Translations under genes and position numbers: made by a program
Notes under the pieces: model-generated
Seen by the model: the letters and a program-made list of their open reading frames with translations, nothing else
Databases searched by the model: none
Told to the model about the DNA's origin: nothing
From: Clostridia bacterium
GTDB taxonomy: Bacteria; Bacillota; Clostridia; Oscillospirales; RGIG7773
Reading direction: 5' to 3'
NCBI GenBank assembly: GCA_017554835.1
Contig: JAFZHO010000039.1
Span: 1-64,000, forward strand
DNA length: 64,000 nucleotides
In this document: positions 35,195-44,504 of the stretch, piece by piece
Position numbering within the stretch: position 1 is the stretch's first letter
Layout of the letters: each line of letters begins with the position of its first letter

Positions 35195-35950
35195 ATGGTT
35201 ATATTAGAGGTTAAAAACATAAAAAAGAGCTTCGGGAAAACCGAGGTCTTAAAAGATATAAGCTTTTCCCTTGAAAAAGGCGAGGTTTTAGCCATTATCG
35301 GCTCCAGCGGCAGTGGTAAAACAACTTTGCTTCGTTGCCTTAACTTTTTGGAAAACCACGATAGCGGAGATATTATCGTTAACGGCAAGTTGCTTTCTGA
35401 CGGAGGCGAAGGCGACCTTAAAGAAGAAAAACTACGTGAAAACCGTCTGCACTTCGGGTTGGTTTTTCAGCAGTTTAATCTATTTCCTCAGTATACCGTT
35501 TTGCAAAATATTACCCTGGCGCCAACCCTGCTTAAAAAAGGTAGCGCTGAAGAAATTGAAAAAAATGCATTAAAGCTTATTGATAAAGTTGACCTGAACG
35601 AAAAAAGAGACTTTTATCCCCATGAGCTTTCAGGTGGTCAGCAGCAGAGGGTTGCTATTGCCCGTGCTTTGGCTCTTGACCCTGAGATTTTATGCTTTGA
35701 TGAGCCAACAAGCGCACTTGATCCTGAGCTTACGGGCGAGGTTTTGAAGGTTATCAGAGAATTAAAGGGATCTGATAATACTATGATTATCGTTACCCAT
35801 GAAATGAATTTTGCAAAAAACGTTGCCGATAAAATTATTTTTATGGCCGACGGTATTATCGAAGAAATGGGTACGCCGGAGGAAATATTCAATAACCCCA
35901 AATCAGAAAAATTAAAAGTCTTTATAGAAAAGGCATTCAGCGAAAAATAA
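35195..35950 (+). CDS. Amino-acid ABC transporter ATPase (GlnQ type)
   Basis: A 251-residue ATPase. Walker A is IGSSGSGKTTLLRC (about residue 35), the Q-loop VFQQFNLFPQ, signature LSGGQQQRVAIARALAL, Walker B CFDEPTSALDPE and H-loop VTHEMNFA. The QQFNLFPQ/SALDPELTGEV combination is specific for the polar amino-acid uptake class. Last gene of the three-gene importer operon, followed by a terminator. Confidence 0.96.
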   Translation: MVILEVKNIKKSFGKTEVLKDISFSLEKGEVLAIIGSSGSGKTTLLRCLNFLENHDSGDIIVNGKLLSDGGEGDLKEEKLRENRLHFGLVFQQFNLFPQYTVLQNITLAPTLLKKGSAEEIEKNALKLIDKVDLNEKRDFYPHELSGGQQQRVAIARALALDPEILCFDEPTSALDPELTGEVLKVIRELKGSDNTMIIVTHEMNFAKNVADKIIFMADGIIEEMGTPEEIFNNPKSEKLKVFIEKAFSEK

Positions 35951-35956
35951 TAAAAA

Positions 35957-35988
35957 CACTCTGATAAATGCGTCAGAGTGCTTTTTTA
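35957..35988 (+). terminator. Terminator after amino-acid ABC operon
   Basis: CACTCTGA and TCAGAGTG pair around an eight-base loop, followed by C and six T. Confidence 0.88.
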
Positions 35989-36067
35989 TTCTATAATCCA
36001 GTGGTTTTCGTTGTTTTAATTAAAATAAAACTCTTTTTGTGGCATTAAATTTGTATATTAAATATAT

Positions 36068-36097
36068 TTGACAATAATATAATAAACATAGTATAAT
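36068..36097 (+). promoter_or_regulatory. Promoter of glnA
   Basis: TTGACA (36068-36073) and TATAAT (36092-36097) with an 18-bp spacer in a very AT-rich stretch. Confidence 0.7.
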
Positions 36098-36140
36098 TTA
36101 GAGTAATATATTTTACCACTTGAAGAAGGGAAGGATTTCC

Positions 36141-37472
36141 ATGACAAAGTATACAAAAGAGGACATTATCCGCATAGTTGACGAAGAAAACGTTAAATTT
36201 ATAAGACTTCAGTTTGCGGACATTTTCGGAACAATTAAAAACGTTACCGTAATGAGAAGCCAGCTTAATAAAGTTCTTGATAACCAGTGTATGTTTGATG
36301 GTTCTTCTATAGAGGGATTTGTTCGAATTGAGGAATCAGATATGTATTTGCGTCCTGACTTGAATTCTTTTGCCATCTTCCCCTTCGGAGAAGAGCTTGG
36401 TAAAACTGCAAGACTTATCTGCGATACTTATACAACAAACGGCGAGCCATTCCAGGGCGACCCGAGAAACGTATTGCAAAAAGTTCTTAAAGAAGCAGCC
36501 GATATGGGCTTTTCATTAAATATCGGTCCTGAGCTTGAGTTTTTCCTATTCAATACAGATGAAAAAGGCAACCCAACCACTCAGACAAACGACGATGCAG
36601 GATATTTTGATTTTGGTCCTATTGATTCCGGCGAGGATGCAAGACGTGAAATGTGTAACGTTCTTGAAAAAATGGGCTACGAAATCGAGGCGTCTCATCA
36701 CGAGTGCGCAAGAGGTCAGCACGAAATCGATTTTAAATACGATGATGCTTTGACTACTGCTGATAATATCCAGACTTTTAAGCTTGTTGTTAAAACCGTT
36801 GCCAAAAAGCATAAACTTCACGCAACATTTATGCCAAAACCCGTTTACGGAATTTGCGGTAACGGAATGCATATAAATATGTCTTTATCAAAAGACGGCA
36901 AAAACGCTTTCTACGATAAAGCAGATAAACTTGGTCTTAGCAAAACTGCATATCATTTTATTGCAGGCATTATGGACCATATCAAAGGAATCGTTGCAGT
37001 AACTAATCCCCTTGTTAACTCTTATAAGAGACTTGTTCCCGGATATGAGGCGCCCGTTTATATCGCCTGGTCCGCAAGTAACAGAAGCCCTCTTATAAGA
37101 ATTCCATCTGCAAGAGGAGAGGGAACAAGAATCGAGCTTAGAAACCCTGACCCTTCATGTAACCCATACCTTGCTATTGCCCTACTTCTTGCGGCGGGCC
37201 TTGAAGGAATCAGAAAAGAGCTTATGCCAACTGAAAGCGTTGATATGAACGTTTATGAAATGAGTGACCTTGAAAGAAATAAATATAACGTTGAATCATT
37301 GCCAAATTCTCTTGAAAATGCTATCGAGGCAATGGAAGCAGACGATTTTGTTGCAAAAACTCTTGGTTCTCACGTATATTCTCAATACGTTAACGCAAAG
37401 AAAAAAGAATGGCATCTTTATACAACGAGAGTAAGCCAGTGGGAGATAGACCAGTATCTTACCAATTTCTAA
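36141..37472 (+). CDS. glnA: Glutamine synthetase type I
   Basis: A 443-residue GSI-alpha-size enzyme that makes glutamine from glutamate, ammonia and [16 protein letters not shown] begins the beta-grasp domain. [39 protein letters not shown] and [13 protein letters not shown] supply the metal and substrate residues, and [20 protein letters not shown] is the ATP region. GSI-alpha enzymes are usually regulated by feedback and not adenylylation. ATG 36141 is chosen because AAGGGAAGGA precedes it; the TTG at 36120 is inside the leader. Followed 16 bp later by ddh, an ammonia-using enzyme, so the two may share nitrogen-linked control. Confidence 0.95.
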   Translation: MTKYTKEDIIRIVDEENVKFIRLQFADIFGTIKNVTVMRSQLNKVLDNQCMFDGSSIEGFVRIEESDMYLRPDLNSFAIFPFGEELGKTARLICDTYTTNGEPFQGDPRNVLQKVLKEAADMGFSLNIGPELEFFLFNTDEKGNPTTQTNDDAGYFDFGPIDSGEDARREMCNVLEKMGYEIEASHHECARGQHEIDFKYDDALTTADNIQTFKLVVKTVAKKHKLHATFMPKPVYGICGNGMHINMSLSKDGKNAFYDKADKLGLSKTAYHFIAGIMDHIKGIVAVTNPLVNSYKRLVPGYEAPVYIAWSASNRSPLIRIPSARGEGTRIELRNPDPSCNPYLAIALLLAAGLEGIRKELMPTESVDMNVYEMSDLERNKYNVESLPNSLENAIEAMEADDFVAKTLGSHVYSQYVNAKKKEWHLYTTRVSQWEIDQYLTNF

Positions 37473-37488
37473 TGGAAAGGGTATTACT

Positions 37489-38457
37489 ATGAATAAAATC
37501 AGAATCGGCATAGTGGGATATGGTAACCTTGGAAGAGGGGTAGAAAAAGCAATAAAGCAAAATAGTGATATGGAGCTTGTTAAGATTTTTACCCGTCGCG
37601 ACCCAAAATCCCTTGGAGAAGGGTTTGACCTTGTTTCAAATGCCAATTTATATAAAAACGATATAGACGTAATGGTTATGTGTGGCGGGTCTGCAACGGA
37701 CCTTCCCGTTCAGGTGCCTTCTATGGCGGAGTTATTCAATACCGTTGATAGTTTTGATACTCATGCAAAAATCCCCGAGTATTTTGAAAAGGTTAATAAA
37801 TCTGCAAAGGAAAATAATAACCTTTCTATAATTTCTGCAGGATGGGACCCGGGGCTATTCTCTCTTAACAGAGTTTTGATGGATAGCGTTCTTCCCGAAG
37901 GAAAAACCTATACCTTCTGGGGAAAAGGCGTTAGCCAGGGTCATTCCGACGCAATAAGAAGAATAGACGGCGTTCTTGATGCAAAGCAATATACAATTCC
38001 CGTTGATAAGGCGCTTTTGAGCGTTCGAAACGGAGAAATGAAAGATTTTTCAACGAGAGAAAAGCATACGAGACTTTGTTTCGTTGTTGCAGAAGATGGT
38101 GCCGATAAAGAAAGAATTGAGCAGGAAATTAAAAATATGCCCAATTATTTCAGCGATTATGACACTACCGTTAATTTTATAACTCTTGAAGAACTTAAAA
38201 GAGACCATAGCGGACTTCCCCACGGTGGTTTCGTTATAAGATCAGGATTGACAGGGGAAGAAACAAAGCAGAAAATGGAGTTTCAGCTTGAGCTTGGAAG
38301 TAACCCCGAGTTTACTTCAAGCGTTCTTGTCTGCTGCGCAAGAGCAGTTTATAAAATGAGAGAAAAAGGGCAGACGGGTGCTATATCAATGCTTGATATT
38401 CCTGTTTCTATGTTTTCTCCTTTATCAGATGAAGAGCTCAGAGCAAAGTATTTATAA
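37489..38457 (+). CDS. ddh: meso-Diaminopimelate D-dehydrogenase
   Basis: A 322-residue NADPH-dependent enzyme that makes meso-DAP in one step from tetrahydrodipicolinate and ammonia, for lysine and peptidoglycan. IGIVGYGNLGRGVEKAI is the Rossmann loop, GLFSLNRVLMDSVLP and FWGKGVSQGHSDAIRRI are Ddh signatures. Length matches the family. Sixteen bases after glnA, with an AAAGGG-type site, so probably co-transcribed. It offers a short DAP route bypassing succinylated or acetylated intermediates. Confidence 0.92.
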   Translation: MNKIRIGIVGYGNLGRGVEKAIKQNSDMELVKIFTRRDPKSLGEGFDLVSNANLYKNDIDVMVMCGGSATDLPVQVPSMAELFNTVDSFDTHAKIPEYFEKVNKSAKENNNLSIISAGWDPGLFSLNRVLMDSVLPEGKTYTFWGKGVSQGHSDAIRRIDGVLDAKQYTIPVDKALLSVRNGEMKDFSTREKHTRLCFVVAEDGADKERIEQEIKNMPNYFSDYDTTVNFITLEELKRDHSGLPHGGFVIRSGLTGEETKQKMEFQLELGSNPEFTSSVLVCCARAVYKMREKGQTGAISMLDIPVSMFSPLSDEELRAKYL

Positions 38458-38507
38458 GGTATATGGAAAAGAAGTAGTTTGAAATATAGACTATTTAGGG
38501 TGATTTG

Positions 38508-39470
38508 ATGAAAGTAATTGCTGCCATAGATATTGGCGGAACCGGAATAAAATTCGGTATTTTGACTCCTCAGGGAGAAATTCTAAAAAAGCATAAAAGA
38601 GAAAGCCAGTCTCATCTTGGCGGAAAAGTTCTTATGGAAAACGCTGTTTTAGGTCTTAGCGAAATTTTGGCAGACTTTGATATGAACGACGTTATCGGTA
38701 TCGGAATCGGAACTGCAGGTCAGGTTGACCATAAAAAAGGCGTTATTAGTTTTGCTTCTGAGATAATCCCCGGCTATACGGGCACAGACGTTAAAGGAAT
38801 TTTCGAGAAGAAATTCAATAAACCCGTTTTTGTTGAGAATGACGTTAATACGGCTATTCTGGGCGAAATGTGGAAAGGGGCAGGCGCAGGAAATGATATC
38901 GTTCTTGGTATAACCGTTGGAACCGGTATCGGCGGCGCTATTATCCTTAACGGAGAGGTTTTCCACGGCGCAACGGGAAGCGCAGGAGAATTTGGTCATG
39001 CCGTAATTCAGAGGGATGGGCCTTCTTGCACTTGCGGCGGAAACGGATGCTGGGAGCTTTATGGTTCTTCTACTGCTCTTATCAGATTTACGAGAGAGCT
39101 TCTTAAAGATAATAAAGACTCTCTTATGTGGAAAAAATATATAAAAACTCTTGATGACGTTAATGCAAAAAATATCTTCGATGCAGCAAAAGAGGGCGAC
39201 GAACTTATGCTTTCCTGCGTTGAAAAGTTTTCCGAAAATATTGCGGCGGGGCTTGTTTCCCTTGTTCATACCTTTAACCCTCAGGTAATTATTATTGGTG
39301 GCGGAGTTTCAAACGAGGGCGCTTATCTTATCGATAAAATCGATAGATACGTGAGAGAAAGAGCTATGCCGTCTTATCTTAAATGCTTGTCAATAAAAGC
39401 GGCGGCGCTTGGAAACGACGCAGGTATTACAGGGGCTTGTAAGCTTGTTATTAACGGGCTTGGATTATAA
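38508..39470 (+). CDS. nanK: ROK-family sugar kinase, probably N-acetylmannosamine kinase
   Basis: A 320-residue ROK kinase. AAIDIGGTGIKFGIL is the phosphate-binding loop, VENDVNTAILGEM includes the catalytic Asp, and SCTCGGNGCWELYGS is the ROK zinc motif with its Cys residues. ROK members include glucokinases, NanK and repressors; there is no HTH, so it is a kinase. The next gene is nanE (25 bp downstream), which makes N-acetylmannosamine kinase the best guess, with glucokinase as the alternative. ATG 38508 is used with GGGTGA upstream. Confidence 0.8.
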   Translation: MKVIAAIDIGGTGIKFGILTPQGEILKKHKRESQSHLGGKVLMENAVLGLSEILADFDMNDVIGIGIGTAGQVDHKKGVISFASEIIPGYTGTDVKGIFEKKFNKPVFVENDVNTAILGEMWKGAGAGNDIVLGITVGTGIGGAIILNGEVFHGATGSAGEFGHAVIQRDGPSCTCGGNGCWELYGSSTALIRFTRELLKDNKDSLMWKKYIKTLDDVNAKNIFDAAKEGDELMLSCVEKFSENIAAGLVSLVHTFNPQVIIIGGGVSNEGAYLIDKIDRYVRERAMPSYLKCLSIKAAALGNDAGITGACKLVINGLGL

Positions 39471-39494
39471 AATATTATTATAGGAGAGATAAAA

Positions 39495-40199
39495 ATGAAA
39501 GAAATCAACCCAATTATCAAAGGCCTTAAAGGCAGAGTAGTAATCTCCTGCCAGGCACTTAAACACGAAATTATGTATGGAAGCCAGTATATGCAGAAAT
39601 TCGCAGAATCTGCAACTAAAGGTGGCGCTTGCGGTATCAGAGCAAACTCCGTAGTAGATATCAAAGCTATTAAAGAAGTTACTGATCTTCCTATTTTAGG
39701 TATTATCAAAAAAGACTATGAAAACAGCGAATGCTATATAACTCCAAGTATGGCAGAGGTTGACGCTCTTTATAACGAAGCAAAACCTGAAATTATCGCA
39801 GTAGATGCAACAGACAGAATCCATCCCGACGGAAAAAACGGAGCAGGATTCATTAAAGATATCAAAGCAAAATATCCTGACGTTCTTATTATGGCAGACG
39901 TTTCAACTTACGAAGAAGGCATCGAAGCAGAAAAAGCAGGAGCAGATATCGTTTCTACTACTTTGGCAGGTTACACTTCTTACACAACAAAAACAGAAGG
40001 CCCTGACTACGAGCTTATGAAAAAACTTGCTTCCGCTTTGGAAGTTCCCGTTATCGGCGAGGGCAGAATCTGGACCAGAGAAGAAGCCGTTGAAGCTTTC
40101 AAAACAGGTATCTATTCACTTGTTGTAGGAACTGCTATAACAAGACCTTACGATATCGCAAAGAGATTTTGCGATTACGTTGCAGAAAACGTAAAATAA
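39495..40199 (+). CDS. nanE: N-acetylmannosamine-6-phosphate 2-epimerase
   Basis: A 234-residue TIM-barrel epimerase that turns ManNAc-6-P into GlcNAc-6-P. LKGRVVISCQALKHEIMYGS is the family start; GIIKKDYENSECYITPS carries the catalytic Lys and MADVSTYEEGIEAEKAGADI and GEGRIWTREEAVEAF hold the Glu and phosphate sites. GGAGAG precedes the ATG. Together with the ROK kinase it forms the middle of a sialic-acid or ManNAc salvage route, but no lyase or transporter for sialic acid is in the window. Confidence 0.94.
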   Translation: MKEINPIIKGLKGRVVISCQALKHEIMYGSQYMQKFAESATKGGACGIRANSVVDIKAIKEVTDLPILGIIKKDYENSECYITPSMAEVDALYNEAKPEIIAVDATDRIHPDGKNGAGFIKDIKAKYPDVLIMADVSTYEEGIEAEKAGADIVSTTLAGYTSYTTKTEGPDYELMKKLASALEVPVIGEGRIWTREEAVEAFKTGIYSLVVGTAITRPYDIAKRFCDYVAENVK

Positions 40200-40207
40200 T
40201 GAAAAAT

Positions 40208-40237
40208 TACCGCAGTGTTTTTCACTGCGGTTTTTTA
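40208..40237 (+). terminator. Terminator after nanE
   Basis: ACCGCAGTG and CACTGCGGT pair perfectly around a T-rich loop, followed by six T. Confidence 0.93.
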
Positions 40238-40245
40238 TTATTGAA

Positions 40246-40274
40246 TTGAAAAATCTCCTTGTTTTTGGTATAAT
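40246..40274 (+). promoter_or_regulatory. Promoter of the lipoprotein gene
   Basis: TTGAAA (40246-40251) and TATAAT (40269-40274) with a 17-bp spacer. Confidence 0.75.
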
Positions 40275-40297
40275 ATATAAAGGTGAGGTGGTAAGCT

Positions 40298-40834
40298 ATG
40301 AAAAAAGTTTCTTTTTTACTTACTATATTAATAATAGTAATGGTTTTCGCAGGGTGTAGCGGCAAAACTGACGCTCTCTATGAAAAAGACGGAGTTTCAA
40401 TCAAAATCGAAAACCTTGGCGAAATAAAATTCCTCGGTGAAAAAATTGATGATTTTTCCGACTGGGAAAAAATGCACTCTGACGGAACTATGGCGAAGCT
40501 TCAGGCCTTCGGCAAAACCACCGACGATGGAATTATACATTTAAATAAAGGATACTTTGCAGGCGTAGTTGCAAAGGAAGAATATAAGGAAGAAGAAAAA
40601 TCCAAGGTTTCCGAATACGATAGTTATACCGTTCCGGCGGGAAAATGGATAATCGCCCTTGCCGATATTAATTATACCGAGCAGGACCTTGATTCGATGA
40701 AGAGCGTGATAAACGAGTATCTTGAAGAGAATAAAGATATACAAATTGACGAAAACAAAGAAATTATCGAACTTTATCCCCTTAGCGCCAACGCTCTTGA
40801 CACGGATTATAAAGTAATGATTCCGTTAAAATAG
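40298..40834 (+). CDS. Lipoprotein with a GyrI-like C-terminal half
   Basis: A 178-residue lipoprotein. The signal peptide ends in the lipobox VFAGCS near residue 20. The remainder is acidic. The second half reads YTVPAGKWIIALAD, then ELYPLSANALDTDYKVMIPLK; this P-A-G-K-(Y/W)...E-x-Y-P...D-Y-x-V-x-I-P-L pattern is that of GyrI-like/AraC effector-binding domains, which bind small molecules. A secreted lipoprotein form is unusual. Transcribed alone from the promoter at 40246 and ended at 40906. Confidence 0.6.
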   Translation: MKKVSFLLTILIIVMVFAGCSGKTDALYEKDGVSIKIENLGEIKFLGEKIDDFSDWEKMHSDGTMAKLQAFGKTTDDGIIHLNKGYFAGVVAKEEYKEEEKSKVSEYDSYTVPAGKWIIALADINYTEQDLDSMKSVINEYLEENKDIQIDENKEIIELYPLSANALDTDYKVMIPLK

Positions 40835-40905
40835 CTTATTTAGTTGAATAAGTTAAAAATTTAACTATATTTAGTTGGTATAAAAATTGTTTATGCATAT
40901 TGCAC

Positions 40906-40936
40906 AAAAAACGAGGAATTCTTCCTCGTTTTTTCT
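40906..40936 (+). terminator. Terminator after lipoprotein gene
   Basis: AAAAAACGAGGA and TCCTCGTTTTTT form a perfect stem with a short loop. Confidence 0.9.
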
Positions 40937-40970
40937 ACGTTAAAAATTTTGAATAAATCGGGCAAATCCC

Positions 40971-40999
40971 TTGAAATCAAGGGGTTTGTGTAGTATTAT
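40971..40999 (+). promoter_or_regulatory. Promoter of the S10-spc-alpha supercluster
   Basis: TTGAAA (40971-40976) and TATTAT (40994-40999) with a 17-bp spacer, about 380 bp before rpsJ. No other strong promoter is evident up to rpsJ. Confidence 0.65.
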
Positions 41000-41005
41000 A
41001 TGAGG

Positions 41006-41378
41006 GTGTCATTATGGGCACAGGTATGCGATGACGCAGAAGGTTGCTGCCGAAAAGCTTACGGCCGTTGGCAACGGAGTTTTTCAAGAGCAGGTAATTT
41101 CTGCTGAGTATGTCCGATTTTAAACCGGGCGACAACGATATTTTTTTTCACATCGGAAAGCGCTTGAAACCGGGCTTTATGCCGGGTTTTGAGAACTGTC
41201 CTGATAAAGAGGGTGGTTTTCGGGTGCTTTTGAGCAACGGGGGCATTTTGCGCCTGCTGCGGCAACGGAAGGTTTCCTTCCGCTTGCTTAATATTATAGG
41301 GCGGAAACACCCGGCGATGTGTAAACAAAAATCGTCGTCAAACCAAAAATTTTCTAAATTTTTAAGGAGGCGAAAAAA
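41006..41378 (+). promoter_or_regulatory. Structured leader of the rpsJ operon
   Basis: About 370 nt without a credible gene, clearly more GC-rich than its surroundings. Hairpins: GTTGC...CCG...CGG...GCAAC (about 41042-41082), AACC...GGTT with a GGC/GCC core (41176-41203), a perfect CGGAAGG-TTT-CCTTCCG (41266-41282) and a long-range pairing of GGGTGGTTTTC (about 41210) with GGAAACACCC (about 41302). In many bacteria the S10 leader is bound by L4 for feedback control; this RNA does not look like the E. coli one, so the class is open. Confidence 0.55.
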
Positions 41379-41690
41379 ATGGCAGCAAAAGAAAAAATCA
41401 GAATCAGGTTAAAAGCGTATGATCACGCTGTTATTGACCAGGCTGCTGAAAAAATTGTTGAAACTGCGAAAAGGACCGGCGCTGGCGTATCAGGACCTAT
41501 TCCACTTCCAACAGAAAAAGAAATCATCACTATACTTCGTGCAGTGCACAAGTATAAAGACTCAAGAGAGCAGTTTGAAAGAAGAACTCATAAACGTCTT
41601 ATCGACATCTTGAAACCTTCTGCAAAAACTGTAGATGCACTTATGAGTCTTGATCTCCCGGCCGGCGTTGATATCGAAATCAAACTATAA
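41379..41690 (+). CDS. rpsJ: 30S ribosomal protein S10
   Basis: A 103-residue S10, also a transcription antitermination factor (NusE). [20 protein letters not shown] is the N-terminal strand, [11 protein letters not shown] the loop inserted into 16S rRNA, and [20 protein letters not shown] and [11 protein letters not shown] end the fold. Full normal length. First gene of the supercluster that runs unbroken to rplQ. AAGGAGG precedes the ATG. Confidence 0.98.
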   Translation: MAAKEKIRIRLKAYDHAVIDQAAEKIVETAKRTGAGVSGPIPLPTEKEIITILRAVHKYKDSREQFERRTHKRLIDILKPSAKTVDALMSLDLPAGVDIEIKL

Positions 41691-41745
41691 GGCATCGGGG
41701 TCACGTTGGGAAACCAACCAATAACCACAAGGAGGAAATTTAAAA

Positions 41746-42381
41746 ATGGAAAAAGCCATCATTGGAAAGAAAATCGGCATGACCCAGCTTTTTGACGAAG
41801 CAGGAAACGTTGTTCCAGTTACCGTTCTTGAAGCAGGACCTTGTGTCGTAGTGCAGAAAAAAACCGCAGACAATGACGGATACTGCGCTGTTCAGCTCGG
41901 TTTTGATGATATGACCGAGAAAAAAGTAATTAAACCAGCAAAAGGCCACTTCGATAAAGCAGGTGTTGCTTATAAAAGAGTTCTTAAAGAATTCAAACTT
42001 GCAGCTTCTTGCGAAATGAACGTTGGCGACGAAGTGAAAGCAGACGCTTTCGCAGCCGGTGATAAAGTTGATATTACCGGAACCTCAAAAGGTAAAGGTT
42101 ACGCAGGTGTTATCAAAAGACACGGCGCACATAGACTTAGAATGACTCACGGTACCGGTCCTGTTCATAGAAGTATCGGTTCTGCAGGAGCTTGTTCTGA
42201 CCCATCCAGAATCTTCAAAGGTAAGAAAATGGCAGGTCACATGGGTGCTGAGAAGGTTACAGTTCAGAACCTTGACGTTATAAGAGTTGACGCTGAGAAA
42301 AATCTTATCATCGTTAAAGGCGCTGTTCCAGGACCTAAAGGCGGAGTGCTATTCATTAAAAACTCCGTAAAAAATGCGTAA
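41746..42381 (+). CDS. rplC: 50S ribosomal protein L3
   Basis: A 211-residue L3, an assembly initiator near the peptidyl-transferase centre. It starts [20 protein letters not shown]. The extended loop is [20 protein letters not shown] followed by [28 protein letters not shown] C-terminal strands follow ([20 protein letters not shown]). Fifty-five bases after rpsJ, with AAGGAGG. Confidence 0.98.
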   Translation: MEKAIIGKKIGMTQLFDEAGNVVPVTVLEAGPCVVVQKKTADNDGYCAVQLGFDDMTEKKVIKPAKGHFDKAGVAYKRVLKEFKLAASCEMNVGDEVKADAFAAGDKVDITGTSKGKGYAGVIKRHGAHRLRMTHGTGPVHRSIGSAGACSDPSRIFKGKKMAGHMGAEKVTVQNLDVIRVDAEKNLIIVKGAVPGPKGGVLFIKNSVKNA

Positions 42382-42405
42382 CGGCGGCGAAAGGAGGAAA
42401 TATAG

Positions 42406-43029
42406 ATGCCTAGTGTAGCAGTATTAGATATGACTGGTAAAAAAGTAGAAGATATGAATCTTTCTGATAATATCTTCGGTGCTGAAGTTAACAAAACAGT
42501 TCTTCATATGGCAGTTGTTAACTACCTTGCTAATCAGAGACAGGGTACTCAGTCAACATTAACACGTGCAGAAGTAAGAGGCGGCGGTGCTAAACCTTGG
42601 AGACAAAAAGGAACCGGCCGTGCAAGACAGGGTTCAACGAGAGCTCCTCAGTGGATTCACGGTGGTATTGCTCTTGGACCAAAACCAAGAGATTATAGCT
42701 ACTCTCTTACTAAGAAAACTAAAAGAGTTGCTCTTAAATCTGCTCTTTCAGCAAAAGTTGAAGCAGGAGAGCTTATCATAATTGATAATATTTCTTTTGA
42801 CGAAATCAAAACTTCAAAAATGGCAAAAATGCTTGAAGACGTTTCCGCTTGCGGTAAAGTTCTTGTTGTAATGCCTGAAGTTGACGAAAAAGTAATCAAA
42901 AGCGCAAGAAACATCAAAGGCGTTAAAACAGCCCTTGTTAACACAATAAATGTTTATGACATTTTAAACAGTTCAAAAATGGTTGCTTCTAAAGAAGCGA
43001 TATTGAAAATTGAGGAGGTGTATGCATAA
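42406..43029 (+). CDS. rplD: 50S ribosomal protein L4
   Basis: A 207-residue L4, which lines the exit tunnel and in many bacteria represses its own operon through the leader RNA. AEVRGGGAKPWRQKGTGRAR is the tunnel loop, and HGGIALGPKPRDYSYSLTKK follows. GGAGG precedes the ATG. Its possible target here is the structured leader at 41006-41378. Confidence 0.98.
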   Translation: MPSVAVLDMTGKKVEDMNLSDNIFGAEVNKTVLHMAVVNYLANQRQGTQSTLTRAEVRGGGAKPWRQKGTGRARQGSTRAPQWIHGGIALGPKPRDYSYSLTKKTKRVALKSALSAKVEAGELIIIDNISFDEIKTSKMAKMLEDVSACGKVLVVMPEVDEKVIKSARNIKGVKTALVNTINVYDILNSSKMVASKEAILKIEEVYA

Positions 43030-43328
43030 TGAAAGCTGCTCAGGATATTATTCTAAGACCAATTATCACAGAAAAAGCAACTGACGGCATCGCCGACAAA
43101 AAATACGCATTCGTAGTTGCAAAAGACGCTAATAAAGTTGAAATTAAAAAAGCTGTCGAAGAACTTTTCAAAGTTACTGTTGCAAAAGTTACAACTGTTA
43201 ACCAGAAAAGCAAAGCAAAAAGACTTCGTATGGGTGCTCCTGAAGGTAAAACAGCAGCATACAAAAAAGCATACGTTCTTCTTGCAGAGAATTCAAAATC
43301 AATTGAGTTCTTTGACGGTATGATGTAA
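43029..43328 (+). CDS. rplW: 50S ribosomal protein L23
   Basis: A 99-residue L23 at the exit-tunnel rim, docking site for trigger factor and SRP. It starts AAQDIILRPIITEKATD and contains VEIKKAVEELFKVTVAKVTT. The start codon overlaps the rplD stop by one base (TAATG), so translation is coupled. Confidence 0.97.
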   Translation: MKAAQDIILRPIITEKATDGIADKKYAFVVAKDANKVEIKKAVEELFKVTVAKVTTVNQKSKAKRLRMGAPEGKTAAYKKAYVLLAENSKSIEFFDGMM

Positions 43329-43342
43329 GGGAGTGAACGAAA

Positions 43343-44173
43343 ATGGCGATTAAAAAATTCAAACCAACCACTCCGGCTCGTCGTCAAATGACAGTTACCG
43401 ACTATTCACAGTTATCAAAGGTAGCTCCGGAAAAATCTTTAACAGAAGTGTTAAAAAGCAAAGCAGGCCGTAACAGCTATGGAAGAATAACAGTTCGTCA
43501 TCAGGGCGGCGGTGCTAAAAGAAAATATAGAATCATTGATTTCAAAAGAAACAAACTTGATATTCCAGCGGTTGTTAAAACTATCGAATACGACCCAAAC
43601 AGAACAGCTTTCATCGCTCTTGTTGAATATCAGGATGGCGAAAAGAGATATATCCTTGCTCCCAACGATCTAAAAGTTGGCGACACTGTTATAAGCTCTG
43701 AAAACGCCGACATCAAACCTGGTAACACATTACCTCTTGAAAAAATCCCTGTAGGTACTGTTATTCATAACGTTGAATTATACCCAGGTAAAGGTGCTCA
43801 GCTAGTAAGATCAGCCGGTAACATGGCTCAGCTTATGGCTAAAGAAAACGGTTACGCTCAGGTAAGACTTCCATCTTCAGAGGTTAGACTTGTTAGACTT
43901 AACTGTAAAGCAACAATCGGTCAGGTAAGTAACCTTGACCACGAAAACGTAAGTATCGGTAAAGCCGGCAGAAAACGTCATATGGGTTGGAGACCAACCG
44001 TTAGAGGTTCTGTAATGAACCCATGCGACCATCCACACGGTGGTGGTGAAGGTAGATCACCAATCGGACGTCCGTCTCCTGTTTCACCATGGGGACAGCC
44101 AGCTAAAGGTTACAAAACCAGAAGCAAAAAAGCTAAGTCTAACAAATTCATAGTTAGACCTAGAAGTAAGTAA
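43343..44173 (+). CDS. rplB: 50S ribosomal protein L2
   Basis: A 276-residue L2, required for subunit joining and peptidyl transfer. [20 protein letters not shown] starts the protein and [20 protein letters not shown] is the RNA-binding core. The near-universal [19 protein letters not shown], with the functional His, is near residue 225. Full length. Confidence 0.98.
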   Translation: MAIKKFKPTTPARRQMTVTDYSQLSKVAPEKSLTEVLKSKAGRNSYGRITVRHQGGGAKRKYRIIDFKRNKLDIPAVVKTIEYDPNRTAFIALVEYQDGEKRYILAPNDLKVGDTVISSENADIKPGNTLPLEKIPVGTVIHNVELYPGKGAQLVRSAGNMAQLMAKENGYAQVRLPSSEVRLVRLNCKATIGQVSNLDHENVSIGKAGRKRHMGWRPTVRGSVMNPCDHPHGGGEGRSPIGRPSPVSPWGQPAKGYKTRSKKAKSNKFIVRPRSK

Positions 44174-44199
44174 GCGCGTTGCTGGAAGGAGGCTAAATA

Positions 44200-44475
44200 A
44201 TGGGTAGAAGTGTTAAAAAAGGACCTTTTGTAGACCCAAAATTATTTAAAAGAATTGAAGCTATGAATGAACAAGGCGAAAAGAGAGTTCTTAAGACTTG
44301 GTCAAGAGCATCTACTATATTCCCTGATTTCGTTGGACACACAATCGCAGTTCACGACGGAAGAAAACATGTTCCGGTTTATGTTACTGAAGATATGGTA
44401 GGACATAAATTGGGCGAATTTGCACCAACAAGAACATTTAAAGGTCATGCAGGTGCAAAAACAACTAAGAAATAA
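44200..44475 (+). CDS. rpsS: 30S ribosomal protein S19
   Basis: A 91-residue S19 of the small-subunit head. It starts [39 protein letters not shown] and [16 protein letters not shown] are diagnostic. AAGGAGG precedes the ATG. Confidence 0.98.
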   Translation: MGRSVKKGPFVDPKLFKRIEAMNEQGEKRVLKTWSRASTIFPDFVGHTIAVHDGRKHVPVYVTEDMVGHKLGEFAPTRTFKGHAGAKTTKK

Positions 44476-44504
44476 GTCGTAAACAGCGAAAGGAGGAAAT
44501 AAAA

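Noticed and set aside
38649..39269. 206-codon frame antisense to the ROK kinase
   Set aside because: Shadow of a clearly conserved gene on the other strand.
40861..40905. TTTAGTTG repeats as a regulatory site
   Set aside because: Two short AT-rich similarities after the lipoprotein stop; not distinguishable from background.
41110..41412. 100-codon open frame in the rpsJ leader
   Set aside because: It overlaps the rpsJ start and its Shine-Dalgarno, has no ribosome site of its own and unnatural composition, and coincides with stable hairpins.
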